Source: Hymenolepis diminuta (Eukaryota; Platyhelminthes; Cestoda; Cyclophyllidea; Hymenolepididae). From it: a stretch of 64,000 nt of DNA. The translations under genes were made by a program, and so were the position numbers. Below are positions 12,301 through 23,863 of the stretch, in pieces. The stretch lies in the NCBI GenBank assembly GCA_900708905.1, contig CAADRB010000145.1:1-64000 (forward strand), read 5' to 3'. The notes below the pieces were generated by a model. It did not search any database, had not been told where the DNA came from, and worked only from the letters and a program-made list of their open reading frames with translations. Position 1 is the stretch's first letter; each line of letters begins with the position of its first letter.

Positions 12301-15300
12301 GGGTAAATCGAAATTTTCTTAAAATTGGGATGTTCCGCAACGTTTAATGTTAATCATGTGATGATAATGGCCTTTGTCTTAATTAAAATATAAGCTTATC
12401 AACTTTAGCTAGGGAACTGCGCGAAATCCAAATTCAAATCAACCTTCTACCCGATCCGCAGAATGCCTGTCAAGTTATTGAGTTGCTGAATGCTCGCCGA
12501 GAGCATATGTTCCTCATCCTAGATGTCTGTCTCTCCAGCGTTCTCAGGGAAACATTCCTGGCCAATGGGAATGAGAATGCCTATCGGGTAAGGTTTTTTA
12601 GTAAATTTAGGCCCTTTTAGTATCGTTATATTTCTAGTATATCTAATTTCTGCCGTCATGCATTATGTGCCTTCAATTTATCGATAGATTACAATTTGTC
12701 TTTGATCCGGAGAGAGAGATAAGCCAGAATTACAGTTATTCCCAAAAGATTTTTTATTACTTCTACAGAGCTTATACATATGAATACAAGTCATATTCAT
12801 ATTATTGGTGTTGAAGGTCAAGGCACTGCCGGACTGATTACAGTTTTGTGTCATTAACTATCAAAATGTCAGGAATAGCGTAAACCTACCTTTTAATATG
12901 GATGATGAACGACTTGGAGATCACTTGCGTGAGCTGCTCATCCCGAGACAAACCAATAACTGTTCTGCATTGAGCTTTATTTATCGGCATCCTATCACCA
13001 AACTTTTAAAAACTTAATCAAAACGAATTAAAATAGTGAGAGAAACTCCAGCTGGTTATTTTCGTTGAGAGAGAGCCCAAGAAGAAATTCGTATCGTAGG
13101 TAGTAAACTGAAAACTGTTTACATACAGCGAAGAAAAGAAGATAACTTGAGGCAAAATCGATAAGTGATCTAAAAACGTTATCTTCATCAAACATGTTCA
13201 AAATTATTTATTGGTTTAGAGAGAAGAAACAATGTAGTCATTGTTAAATTGTGATCCTGACTACAGTTAGCAGTTTCGAGAACAGTTTTTCCTCTATTAG
13301 CTTCAAACTTGTGGAGCTGTCTCGATATTACCAATTTCTTTGCCTTAAAAATCAGGTTAATTTCCTACCGTATTCCATTTCATTAATGGGCATGTTTCTT
13401 AGCTTTTCATGCACACATATTCCGAAATCTGTATCCACCGAGATCTGTTAGTGTCTTTGTATTTTAGTTTTAAATTATTTCTAAAGAAATAAAGAAAGAA
13501 AGAAGCAAACACCAAATATTGCTTTCCTATATATTCTCCTGTGCATCCCTCTAGGAACTTGTGACCGGCAGTCAATATCCTTTGGCAGAAATGAGCAACC
13601 AATGTAAACCGAGTTTGGAGGCCTTAGAATTCCCGGTCCCCGAACCACTGGAACCATTTGATGAAAAGGCTCGTCAACTCTTCCCCTGGCTTTCCTTCCT
13701 TAATTCCTCTGGCCCATTCACCATTCAGTATCCTCGACTGTCAAGCATTGAGTATAACATTCGTCATTGTTTGGCTGGTCTCAGACCTGTTGATAAGTTG
13801 GTTATTATGGTATTGAAGATAATAAGAGTCATTACTGAGAAATGCTCCTCACTTTTATTTCGATTTTAAATAGACCAACAGTTCACGGCGAACTGCTGTC
13901 TATGATGCTAGCTCTTGAAGATGTTCTTGAGAATGGAGATATTCCTGAATCGGCAGCAGGGCAACCGTTGCCGATTGAGAACTACGAGAATCTGCATTAT
14001 CTTCTTGGTCGAAGATTTAGAAATAAGCGAAAAGAAATTGCTCCACCGCTAATTACTGTTGGAAGTGTTATTGATGCAGCTGGTAAAGATGAAAATGAGA
14101 CCAAGATTGAGGACGCAGGTCTATTTACAGCAGAAACTGCGCCAATTTCACGTGCGGATGCATCATGTAAGCGTTTTATTATATTTCACAAAAGGAATTA
14201 CATATGTACCTATCCCTAATCAACTTCCCTTAATTGGGGCCAAAACAAGATTCAACTATTCTTATGGGAAATATGAATGAATTAATTATTCCACGTAGAC
14301 TGAATGGATAAAAGGAGTGTTCGTCTAACCTTTAAAGTATTCAGTCTTGTCGATTAAAAGGTGTGCTTTATGGTAGGGCAACCTACAGCCTGACGTCCGC
14401 AAATTTATAAGACTGATGAGCCACTGGAAGACAACTTGTGAGATTTGAATCACTCATCCTAAGACGAAGCATAGATTCTGCATGACTGTTTCATGCCTGA
14501 GTCGTGTTTGTCGGCATTATTTCACCTTTCCTCTAGGAATGTTCCCTAATAACGATTTAATTTCGTTTCTATTTTTGTTAAGGAATTCCGCTTTAACATT
14601 CGCCTCTAACTCACTTCAAATTTTGTCAAATCACAGCACTATAAGCTTTGAACAAGCAACAATGCTTATTATCGCATCCCTTCTTTAGCTTATAAAGTGT
14701 TAGAATGTTAAAACACAAAAATAAACACTCTAGATTTGTCCCGAAATGTAGAAAACACGTTTCATAGTAATAACGATAACAATGATAAGAAGCTTGTGGG
14801 TGCATTTTATCTACCACATTTTAGTGAATGTTGAAAGAATGAACAAATCTGCTTCTGGTTTTACTTTCATCTGTCAAATATATGAGAGGTCTTTTATAGC
14901 TTTTATCTACTTTACGTTGTGCTTAGATACTTTTGTGATTAAAAGTTGTATTTTTGCTATGCCGTAAGGAATAATAGTGTTAGGAGGCCTAATCGAATAT
15001 TTTCGGTGCGTTTCATCTCCAGTGCATTGCATGATCGATTATTGGATTCCCACGCCCACATCTCCACGGCCGGCGAAGACCCCATCGCTGCAGTTATTGG
15101 CTAGCCAGGTAGCCAATGATTTACCATATGCACAGTCCTATATAAGTACATTTGTTTTCTCAACAGTGAACCGTCATCTGAGCTGTCTGTCGTTCAGTCT
15201 TTGCAGTTCAGTCCCCCTGCCTTCTCTTTACTTGCGGGTCTAAGCCAATCGTAAGACTGGCTACTAGCGTGTCTTACATATCTTTTCTTGATTATAGTTA

Positions 15301-18300
15301 TAGCTAACCTAATTGGAACAAAAAGCTATAATCATAAAGCTTAATGCCGAATCCAGGATTTGATATGCAGGAAAGAGAATCAGACTGTATCTTACCAACA
15401 TTTTTTATCTGTTTTACATTAGAATGCTTTTTAAGGTCTTTCTCTTTTAGCAAACTGAACACACTTAGAAAGTAATGCTTAAGTTATGCAGAAACTGTTC
15501 TGCTTCCGGAACTATAAATTGTGTAATCTACTTATTTTCTCGTAGACATTAAAATCTTATATTCTGGAATAGTTAATCATTAGCTTTAATTGCAAGGGAT
15601 AGTGCAATTCTATAATTAAACGATATTGTAAAGCTCCATGTATGCATTTGTACGAAGTGTTCGTATTCTTGCGTCTTTTGTTAATTTAGCAGACGAAGAG
15701 GGGAAATTGAGTTTCATAGAAACGCCTATGGCTGCCTACGCTCTCATCAAGAAGTACCTCATTCTGCGCAAACGGGTTGAGTTGTTGAAACGTGAGTGGG
15801 GTAAACGTCGGTTAGGCTTGGAAGACATCAATACATCTTCTGATTTCAAGCTGTTCGTGTAAGTTTCCCTGGTTATGAATTAAATATAAGTTCAGATTGG
15901 TGTTGACATCCTTTTTCTTATTCAGTCAAGTTTATCGCAGTGAACGACTATTTCCAATACTACGAAGTCTCTCAATTCAATACAAGCAGCCTGAAATGTA
16001 TGCGCTTGGTCCATATCAAGAAAGTGATATTCAGATTTCACCAAAGGGTATCCCTGAAATTGTTCTCTTACAACGTCAGGTTTGCTTGATTCGATAGTCC
16101 TTTCTGAAGACTATGGATGGCTGAAATGTATTTTTTGCCACTTTATAGCTCGTAAAATTGATTGAGTCATTCGAGAACTATATGATCGGTGATATTCGGA
16201 AGGCCCTGGTACGACAGATTGATCTGGTGATAAAAGAGAGAAATAGAGAAGAAGGAAATCTCCCTCTTGATCTTTGGAAGAAACCCGTATGTTAGTCACA
16301 CATAATCGATTATTTATCATAAAACAATGATATTCAAATATTTCTGCTTAGGCCATGAAAGAATCACTGACTGTTTCAAGACCCGCACTAGTAGATGAGT
16401 TTCTTGAAAAGCTGATGTATGGAGCTCGTGAGGATACAAAGCAGAAAACGATCACTTTTGATACGGATCATCTCAACGAAGTTATCCAGAATATTGCTAT
16501 TGGCATGATGAGGATGCAAAGAGAGGCTTATGAAAAGTAAAACAATTTACCTGTAACATTCGCTACTAATGTTATTTAATTTCAATTACATATTTTGATA
16601 CCAATACAGCTATGCGATGTACTATGAAAATTTGTTGAAAAATCAGCATTTGTTGCTCTACTCTCGAGAACGTGAAGTATCATACCTTCGAGAACAGATG
16701 AAACAAATGGAACTGGAGGAAGATATCAATGTTCAATTTCGAATGTCCGAGCAGGCTCACAATCTTCTTCTTGGTAAGAGTTCTACCCATAATTTTCGAG
16801 TTATTACCCCAGAATGTTTAAATACTGACTTATGCTGCCATCGCCATCAATTTTCACAAATAATGCTGACGATTGGAAGGTTTTTAAATCAAGTTTAAGT
16901 TCATTATCTTTGTTATTTCATTTTTGTGTAGACTGTGTCTAATTTACATAAATGGAAAATAAGGAAATATATAAGTATCATAGACCTATTATTAATATGA
17001 GTCATCAGTACTGTTATTACAGCACGAAAATTAGCTCTTGTGAACTATTGCCGCTCCAGGGCCGTCTTAATTCTGGCTGTCCTTCCAAATTCAAATTTAT
17101 TAAAGGAAGATGAGGTTTAATGGACAATGGTGGTGATTGCTAGAAATGGAGAATTCGCTCAACTCATTATTTATTTATAATGATCAAAGTTAGGAGGTAG
17201 CTGTAAATATCAATGAGGAACTGGAAACATGCGCCCTACTTACTACGGGATATCCTAAATCCCACTGGTGATTTTTACAATCTACAAGCCGATATCCCAA
17301 CCAGAAGGAGGAAAGACACAAACTGTTGTTGTTAGAGCGAAAACTTGTTAAATTTCTACTCAAATTATGTACAATATAATAATTCATATAAATATTTGAA
17401 GAGACAGGCGTTATTTTCAATAATAATGGGAAAACATAAACTATTAACTTCATCAAGTGAAAATATTTAATAACTATTCATAATTATACACTCACCGTGA
17501 CAGTGATTATAGTCAGTATTTTGGGCCCTATCTGCACTTGTAACACTCTCATAGCACAATGAGTCACTTGCAGATTAGGAGAAATCATAACCTCATGCAT
17601 GCTTTGTTGAATCCTAGCTCGAATGAAATGACAACCAGATACTAATAACGCTGAGTGTGTGCAGTCCATCGTCAACTCCTTTTCTACATTTATAAATAAA
17701 TTATTTGAAAATGGATGCTTTTTTATGAAATTGCATTTCCTTTTAATTTGCTTCAGAGGTGACAGCCCTTCGAGCAAAACTGTCTGAGATCAATGATCAA
17801 CAATCACGATTAGACGCAAAGATTCGCGACCAAGTGCGCCGAGAGTTCAGTTCAGCAATGCGCAACCTCTTCGCCCTTTCCTTCGAACAGAAGGCACGCA
17901 TTGATGAATATCGCAACAATCTTCACATCATCACTCTCAAACGCATCTCAGAGGTTCGTAGTGAAACAGCAACGGAGATGGAGCGCATTAAGGAGAAGAG
18001 TGGTGCTATGAGCTCGGCCGGTGAGCCGGACGTTCTTTATGTTTACCTTTCTAGTGATTTTAAACATTCTCTGCGGCAATGACGATGTACTAATTATGCT
18101 GGGCATTCACTTTAGGACCTAAATCTATCAAGCAGAGCTTTGCAACTTTACAATTACAACAATAGGTCCCACAGTCAACTCTTTAATAAGCCCATCTCAA
18201 GCGTGACTTTATTTAGTATTGCACTAACTAACTAGCGCTTCTGTAGATTAACGCAAGGTAAAACAAATGGATGTAGGTATATTTTTTGGTGAGAAATATT

Positions 18301-21300
18301 TATTCGGCTCGTCACACTTGACTTATTGTTGCAATGTGTGTGATACGTGGCAAAGGGTAATAGATGTTGATTTAGAAGAAAGGGTTCATAGGTTATACTG
18401 TGTGAATTATATTAACTAATAAAATAATTACTTCATAATGGAAAATAACAGATTTCGTAATAGTTAAGTACAAATAGGTTGGCCCTAATAGCATAGAAAA
18501 TATGAATTTTTTGCATTGATTATTTTTTATTTACTGCATAATATTGCCATTTTAATTCCTATTAATAGAAGATGAATTGACCGAAAGGAATAATCATCTC
18601 TCGCAGGAGATAAATGATATTCATCAGAAGAATATTCACCTTCAGCAGATGATTACCCGTTTAAAAACTGTGAACACTTGGAAGGAAAATACGCTGCGTA
18701 GCGTCTTTGAAAAACAGGTATTTAGAAGGATATTTTCCGATTCACGCTTATTGATAGCGCAGCCGCTAACTTGCTTGTATGTGAAATCAGAGTGCACGGG
18801 TTCGATGCTTACCGGTGCACACTCACTGAACCGAATGGCCAACCTCATCAGTTAAGTCTGGATAATAGTTGAGGTGGCAGAATTTGCCAGTGGGGCTCCG
18901 TGATGCTACTCCTCTATCCAAGCTGAGTATTATCAAACGCATTTGCATGCACTGGTGGCGTAGTAGTAGTAAATATAGTGAATATACATGTCTGCCAAGT
19001 TTGAGGTCACGAAATCAATGCTTACTGATGCATATCCAGTGGTGTAGGTAATCAACCGTCCTGGTTAATTCCAGTTAATAAAATAGAAGTAGAATGTGAG
19101 TTTCTCATTAGAATAGCTTCAAGATGCCCCCCCCCCTCCCCCTCTACCCTAGTTAAGTGCTGTGAGTGCTTTTCCTAATGTGGTTTATCTGTTAGAAGTA
19201 CTAGAGGTCCAGCTTGCTTGTGATAATTCCACTTCAATACTTGCACAATATCTAAAAATAGTTTGAGGTTTCACAGCTTAAAATAAATTCTTTTTTTAAT
19301 ATAACGCCCACAACTATGCTGTTAGTCTTAATATATACCAATTTTAATACGATCTCTTAAATCCGTTAAACATAGGTTTCTTACACCACTAATATAAATG
19401 TTATCAGTTGAATATTCAGTAGTCTATGTGAAATAATGTTTAGATAATTTACTGTTGACAATTATCCCGCCTAGTAATCACCGACAAATTTAACGACGAA
19501 CTCGTCTAAGACCCGGTGTGTGTAGTTATAGATTAAGGGGGCAGAAAGTAGTAAGTGGACCGTTTCCTTGACTGATTAGAGATGATGAATCACTTGAATC
19601 ATCAGTTCTGTCCACTTAACACATCGTATAAGTGCACATGTTATTAGTAAATGACAAATTGATTTTTGAACTGCGTCAAACTGTTTCGAGTTGTGTAATG
19701 GGAATTGCTTGCATATGCAATGCAGGTTTTAAAATTAATAAAACAACTCAGATTATATAAAAAGGGTGATATATAACAAAATATAAGATATATGTGTATT
19801 ATATAATCTCTTCGTTATTTTTGGTTTCCGAATATTAATGCAGGTTTATAATTTCACTGAGAGAAATGATCTTCACACATTGATAGATTTTAATAACTGT
19901 ATTTTGGATTAAGGCTTAAAAAGTATTGCACATATTGTTTTAAATACTGAAAGGGATAACTGAAAAGAAATCAGTGACATTAAAAGAAGTTTATTATTAA
20001 GAAAACGATACTCACTTAGAAATTTAAGAAATTAGCAAATCTTAGTCGAATCTGCTCTATTATCGATATTAATACCTCTGTAATTGGTCAGGGGATTTGC
20101 CCTCCGCTTGTAAACAAAAAATACTCTGAAGTAGGAGGTCACGTTTAAAGATCTTCTAAACGCTATACGACGTCTACCGCTTGAAAAATGACCAGAATCG
20201 TAAAAGAAAAAAGATAAGTTCAACTGTACATCGATTATTGATCTAAAAATGGAGTGATCCCGTATTGTAAGCAAGATAATCGGCATTTAATCTCAATGTG
20301 GTTCAATAACTTTCACATCGTAATCAAGAAAAGGGCAACTAAAACACCATCTACCATAATCTTATTTTTAAACTCCGAACGACTTTGTATCTACCAATTA
20401 GGAGATTACAGACCAATAACAGTAATTAAATATTTTAAAAGTTAGGTATATAAGGGAATTTGAAAAAGTATCTGAAAAATAACTTGAGTAATCGACCTTA
20501 GTCAATGCTCAAAATTGATCAGAAAAGCTGAGAATGATAAAGAATGAATCATGATCAAACTGGATTCAATAAGTCATCTCTATCATATACTCTCAGTTCT
20601 ATGGACTATGTACATATATGCTAAAATGGGAAAGTTATTTGAATATTGTCAAGACTACTTTATTTGCAGACTACTGCACAGAGCTAGTTCACACAGACTG
20701 AATACCAATTTGCATGTATATGATATTATTCGAAGAGATTCTTGAAAATGGCTAATGATTTTCTGTATTTTGGAAAGATACAAGCAATTGAAGAGGAGCG
20801 AAATAAGAGCAAAGCTCAAGTTAATTGTATTGGAATGCTCTCAGAACAAAGGTCACAAAATCTCACTGAGGAGATGGATAAGATGCGTGTCAATCTCACT
20901 GCCGCTCACAAGGAATTGGGAGAACTTCGTAGTCAGTTGGACAAGGAGGTGAATGATTTTAATAGGTCAAACCTTCACTCGATCAGTTGAGTGGGGTAAA
21001 TTGATTCCTCTGTCGTTTTCAGATGAAAGACAAACTCGAGAAAAGGAATTTTGCTGAACGGCAAGCGGCAACGGAGAAACAAATTGATAACATCAAGCAA
21101 ATGCATATCGAGAAATTGGTAAGCGTCTGACACCTTAACTGTTGATCTGAGTCTGTTGTAACTATTTTTTCAAGAAGCCAGGGGTTCTTATTACTCATCT
21201 ATTCCGTCGTAATTATGATAACTTTCTTACGCTCTCCTTATCTTTCAATCAGCCCATCCCTCTCATCATCGGGTTTAATTAACTCATTGTCCGTAGCGTA

Positions 21301-23486
21301 TTGCTCCAGGAGGGAAATTATAATTTTGCCTCCTCGTAAGTAATAATAATCGCTAAAATTCACGTAAACCATTTATTGAAATAAAAACTTAAAAGCAGAC
21401 AGTTAGAACTTGAAAGATTGAATGGCTGAAAGGATTTTTCATTAGAGCAAAGAAAAGCACATTGATCGGATAATGGAAGTTCGTTTATTTAAAGAGCTTG
21501 GACATTTGGACAAGCGGAAGCATAATTACAAGGATGTAATTTGGAAAAGGACAGAGAGATTTATTTGTGCAGACAGAGGAATATGAACCAAAATTTTTCA
21601 CAACTTCATGGAATTTGACAATGTTTATCCGTCTGTTATGAGGTTCACCCCAAACACTTTCAAAAATATTACGTTTAATTTCAGGATCGGGAACGGCATT
21701 CTGATTCAGGAAGTTTTTACTGTCTCTATCTTATCAAACGCTTTTGATCATTGTGTTCGTTGAATAGCTCTCAATATGATAGTGCAAAAACATTGCTTTC
21801 TTTTCAGCGAACATCCGCATAATTTTCAAGGTCGTACAAAAGAGAAGTCAGCGATGGAGAGACTTCGTTTACAAGTGTAATGCTCGGTTGTAATCTCTCA
21901 ATCTCATAAGACTAACACTTTACGCACGGAATAATAAGCTAAACTTCAGATTATTTAAATCCCATATATTTGGGTGAAAAGATCTAGATGACAGAGATTA
22001 TTTAAAATTTCGCTTCTTTTAAAAGTTTAATTCAGATCGCTAATGCAACATTTTTGTCTCTTGACAGCTTGGTGATATCACTGAGAAGGATACACAAATA
22101 AGAGACTTGAGCGAACGGTTGGCGGCACATGAAAGGACCAAAAACCAAGCTTTGGAGAAAGCTTTACGAGATGTTGAGACTCTGAAGAAACGCTTGGCTG
22201 ATGAACGCAAATTAAAGAAAATTGCAATTCATAAAGTAGATGATCTCCTTTCACAGGTACTTTGTGTCTTACTTTCTTCGAGATAGCGGTTTTGTATTCA
22301 CAAATATTAATTAGTATTTTGTTAAATTACAATATGATGCCAATTAAAAGGAAAAGGGAGATATACCAATTACCAGTTATTAAAACATAAATGCATTTGG
22401 GATCTTCTCTCTATCAGTTCAGCTGACCTGCCAAATTCTCATTTACCGATTTACTTATATCAGTCATTTTATGAGCCCAACGCTTCCTCAACTTTCGATC
22501 TCTTATCCTTAATGAAAATAGTTATCGAATAAAAGAGCCTCTGTTAACCTATTATTCATCCCCCTCAATGCCCCTATGTTAATTATTTCATCACTACAGA
22601 TCAGTGAGTCTAACGTCAAATCGAGAAACTCTCATTTGGTCATTCCGTAAAACACTGCGGTTGGATATAGCATACATCAAGAGGTAACGAACCTAAGATC
22701 ACCAGACCGTTATGGCAACTAAATACATTACTTTTTACCATCCTGATAAGCATGAAAGTTAAATTTTCATTTTCCACAACCCTAATCTCCATACCCCCTT
22801 CTCTAATTGGCTAACCGGAAGTGAGATCCAAACTCAAGCATAGATTGTGATCTCTATTTCTGCTAATGATGTTAATTTACTCCCGTCATATTTAGGTCTA
22901 CGAATATGAAATCGCCCAAGCTTTCAAACAAGGTAGGCTTTTTTAAAACCTTGATTTTGTTGCCGATCGCGTGCATGCTATATATGATTTTCATTTCAGC
23001 TCCTTCTCATCAAGCAAGCAGTGAGGCTTCACCAAATTTAAGTGAATCAATTAGTCCCAAAAAGGGTGGTTCAGGCAAAACAGATTCTATTCGATTGGCC
23101 TGTCGGAATTACTATTCTAGAGCCAAGGGGGTACGGATTTGAGGCGTAATAATTTTGAACATTCTGCCATTTTCATGTCTAAATCTTGTCATAATTTAGT
23201 ATGAAGGACTATTGAGGCGTATCAAGGCACCATATACTCCTCAACATTACTTAGAACACAGAAGAAAAATGGTGGGTTACAAAATGTGACCACATTATAC
23301 TTCCCGTCTACTACTTAGTACCCGTCAGTAGACTGAATGAATTTGATATTTTAGGTAATGGTACCACATCTACAACAAAATTTGGCTCATGAAATACTCG
23401 GCGAATATCCACCCGCTACACATAAAGAAGTCGCAGAAACTCAGGCTCTGGAGAACAAACAAGAGAAACGCCACAGCTCTAAATAA
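514..23486 (+). CDS. CCDC162: CCDC162-like coiled-coil protein, 42-exon gene
   Basis: Long single gene resembling coiled-coil domain-containing protein 162, whose N-terminus carries DUF4549; its biochemical role is not established. I chained 42 coding exons, all with GT donors and AG acceptors and compatible phases; they total 7,544 nt, which becomes a multiple of three (2,514 residues plus stop) if one base is added to exon 4. Exons 1-2 (about residues 1-205) hold the acidic/helical N-terminal domain with a GIPSKGM motif. The middle is helical and largely non-repetitive; exons 33-38 are strongly coiled-coil (charged heptad-like runs). The tail is Ser/Lys-rich and ends in KRHSSK. The start ATG at 514 lies 15 bases after a splice-acceptor-like TTTCAG. 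Two lesions (frameshift in exon 4, TAG at the end of exon 7) mean that this allele or assembly would not encode the full protein as written. Family assignment rests on remembered motifs, not a search. Confidence 0.75.
3871..5846 (+). CDS. CCDC162: CCDC162-like exons 9-15
   Basis: Exons: 3871-4043, 4117-4211, 4278-4382, 4465-4602, 4644-4860, 5465-5665, 5740-5846 (about residues 641-985). Phases chain without interruption. The segment includes SKFELADAMQRLGLDD, LNYFRSIERTLTINDQGLSL and a histidine/aspartate-rich stretch around FADIENHDDFYYHKDD. Exon 10 can end at 4209 or 4211; only the GTACGT donor at 4212 keeps the following exon open, so 4211 is chosen. Exon 9 has two adjacent acceptors (ATTAG and ATTAGAG); the second keeps frame with exon 8. 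No enzyme motif is visible. Confidence 0.7.
5847..7063 (+). other. CCDC162-like intron 15
   Basis: About 1.2 kb, AT-rich. GTATGT donor and TTTCTAG acceptor. A tRNA-A-box-like string (GTGGCCAAGCGG) occurs near 6160 but has no B box downstream. Nothing else supportable. Confidence 0.5.
7064..11969 (+). CDS. CCDC162: CCDC162-like exons 16-24
   Basis: Exons: 7064-7292, 7456-7820, 9102-9195, 9356-9498, 9573-9732, 9807-9907, 10737-10859, 10937-11285, 11750-11969 (about residues 986-1580). This is the best conserved-looking part: helical segments such as LNKLGHMFNVVTLRHRLI, HLFLRPVQFEAASY and YNLWFIPHFIEVLFVFRQL. All joins are phase-consistent. Exon 24 is odd: it remains open past the proposed donor (GTCAGC at 11970) and ends in a TAA at 11987-11989, so an unspliced isoform would terminate there, about 1,586 residues in. 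Confidence 0.7.
8500..8873 (+). repeat. Dispersed repeat family R1, copy 1 (in CCDC162-like intron 17)
   Basis: A GC-richer block inside intron 17 (7821-9101). It is collinear with the block at 34933-35325: shared strings include TAATCCTCTTAGAAGTCCA, ATTAACTAG, AAAGTAG, GGAGAGAGTT and GCACTTTCCAGAATG, in the same order and orientation. It starts near TGTGGCC and has no coding capacity. Length and lack of ORFs suit a solo LTR or non-autonomous element; the class is unproven. The rest of the intron shows nothing. Confidence 0.7.
9908..10736 (+). other. CCDC162-like intron 21
   Basis: About 0.8 kb between GTGAGA and TTTTAG. The part 10090-10260 is less AT-rich than its surroundings and may be another decayed repeat, but I found no second copy. 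No coding signal. Confidence 0.4.
11286..11749 (+). other. CCDC162-like intron 23
   Basis: 464-bp intron with GTAAAT donor and TTTGCAG acceptor. Nothing else seen. Confidence 0.5.
12261..14166 (+). CDS. CCDC162: CCDC162-like exons 25-28
   Basis: Exons: 12261-12302 (only 42 bp), 12409-12587, 13555-13796, 13874-14166 (about residues 1581-1832). Exon 26 encodes RELREIQIQINLLPDPQNAC and a leucine-rich helix; exon 27 contains FPWLSFLNSSGPFTIQYPRL; exon 28 ends in an acidic linker (KDENETKIEDAG). The exon 27 donor is GTTGGT at 13797, chosen because it is the one that keeps phase with exon 28. Exon 25 starts with a Met-rich peptide (EMSSFDGGPMSNLG), so a separate downstream gene beginning at the ATG at 12265 cannot be excluded, but the upstream phase also fits. 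Confidence 0.65.
12588..13554 (+). other. CCDC162-like intron 26
   Basis: About 1 kb with GTAAGG donor and CCTCTAG acceptor. The centre (12700-13020) is mixed-composition and could be an old repeat; no ORF or RNA motif is supportable. Confidence 0.4.
15040..15245 (+). repeat. Dispersed repeat family R2, copy 1 (in CCDC162-like intron 28)
   Basis: Block within intron 28 (14167-15692) that matches 49140-49340. The best shared part reads TTATTGGCTAGCCAGGTAGC here and TTATTGGCTAACTAGGCAGC there, followed in both by TTTACCA, a TATATAAG/TATACAAG box and a pyrimidine-rich tail. The TATA-like box about 90 bp in would suit an LTR promoter region, but no retroelement ORF is nearby. The remainder of the intron is AT-rich and empty. 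Confidence 0.6.
15693..18717 (+). CDS. CCDC162: CCDC162-like exons 29-35 (coiled-coil region begins)
   Basis: Exons: 15693-15858, 15926-16079, 16149-16286, 16352-16536, 16610-16773, 17757-18020, 18569-18717 (about residues 1833-2239). Recognisable peptides are KKYLILRKRVELLKREWGK, LVKLIESFENYMIGDIRKA and MKESLTVSRPALVDEFLEKL. From exon 33 (LYSREREVSYLREQMKQMEL) the sequence becomes long charged helices typical of coiled coil, continuing through exon 34 (EVTALRAKLSEINDQQSRLD) and exon 35. All donors are GTAAG- or GTGAG-like and phases agree. Confidence 0.72.
16774..17756 (+). other. CCDC162-like intron 33
   Basis: About 1 kb, GTAAGA donor and CTTCAG acceptor. AT-rich with no supportable element. 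Confidence 0.45.
18021..18568 (+). other. CCDC162-like intron 34
   Basis: 548-bp intron, GTGAGC donor and TTAATAG acceptor. Nothing else seen. Confidence 0.45.
18750..18830 (+). repeat. tRNA-derived SINE-like copy (in CCDC162-like intron 35)
   Basis: Contains an A-box-like string (ATAGCGCAGCCGCTAAC, from about 18753) and a near-perfect B box (GGGTTCGATGC, about 18799) at tRNA-like spacing. The stretch between them (TGTGAAATCAGAG) also appears in the copy at 50515-50620 as TGTAAAATCAGAG. It does not fold as an intact tRNA by eye, so a SINE head is the better reading. The tail to about 19050 has no clear end. Confidence 0.6.
18831..20777 (+). other. Rest of CCDC162-like intron 35
   Basis: About 1.9 kb, AT-rich. 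Holds a short poly-C/CT tract near 19127-19144 and a segment near 18880-18920 that resembles 59625-59660 (GTGGGG...CTC(C/A)GTGATGCTACT). The acceptor of exon 36 is GGAAAG at 20777. No coding signal. Confidence 0.45.
20778..23486 (+). CDS. CCDC162: CCDC162-like exons 36-42 (coiled coil and C-terminus)
   Basis: Exons: 20778-20948, 21023-21118, 22068-22256, 22896-22932 (37 bp), 23000-23130, 23200-23271, 23355-23486 (about residues 2240-2514). Exons 36-38 are coiled coil (IQAIEEERNKSKAQ, EKRNFAERQAATEKQIDNIK, LGDITEKDTQIRDLSERLAA). Exon 40 is a Ser/Lys-rich linker followed by CRNYYSRAKG; exon 41 is basic (YEGLLRRIKAPYTPQHYL). The protein stops at TAA 23484-23486; an AATAAA overlaps the stop and a second lies at about 23520, the likely polyadenylation signals. 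Confidence 0.72.
21119..22067 (+). other. CCDC162-like intron 37
   Basis: About 0.95 kb, GTAAGC donor and TTGACAG acceptor. Nothing supportable inside. Confidence 0.45.
22257..22895 (+). other. CCDC162-like intron 38
   Basis: 639-bp intron, GTACTT donor and ATTTAG acceptor. Nothing supportable inside. Confidence 0.45.
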
Positions 23487-23863
23487 ATATTAAACTAGCA
23501 CAATCATATTCACTGCATTTAATAAAATTCAAAGTAATCGATTCATCCTGACCAGCATTACAAATAATACGTTAAAACTACGGAATTATAAATATAAAAC
23601 AATGATAGCTAGTTGCAAAACAAAAAAACATGCGAAGCTTCATTTCACAACAATTAGCGAAGCAGAAATACAATTGGGGAGGATACAGACAACGCAAACA
23701 ATTACTAGATAGGAAGATAGAGACAAGAGCAAATGATCAATAGGTACAGAGATTACACGCGGATGAATGGAAGTGGTTTGAAAAAGCAGGGTTTAACAAG
23801 CACGGCCGATTATTATATCAGCTCACAGCCTATGCGCATGGGGTTAACATCGACCGATTCTCT
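23487..23863. other. Convergent 3' region between CCDC162-like and ARL1
   Basis: 377 bp holding both 3' ends. Plus-strand AATAAA signals lie at about 23482 and 23520. No clear AATAAA on the minus strand for ARL1. The two 3' UTRs may overlap. Confidence 0.5.
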
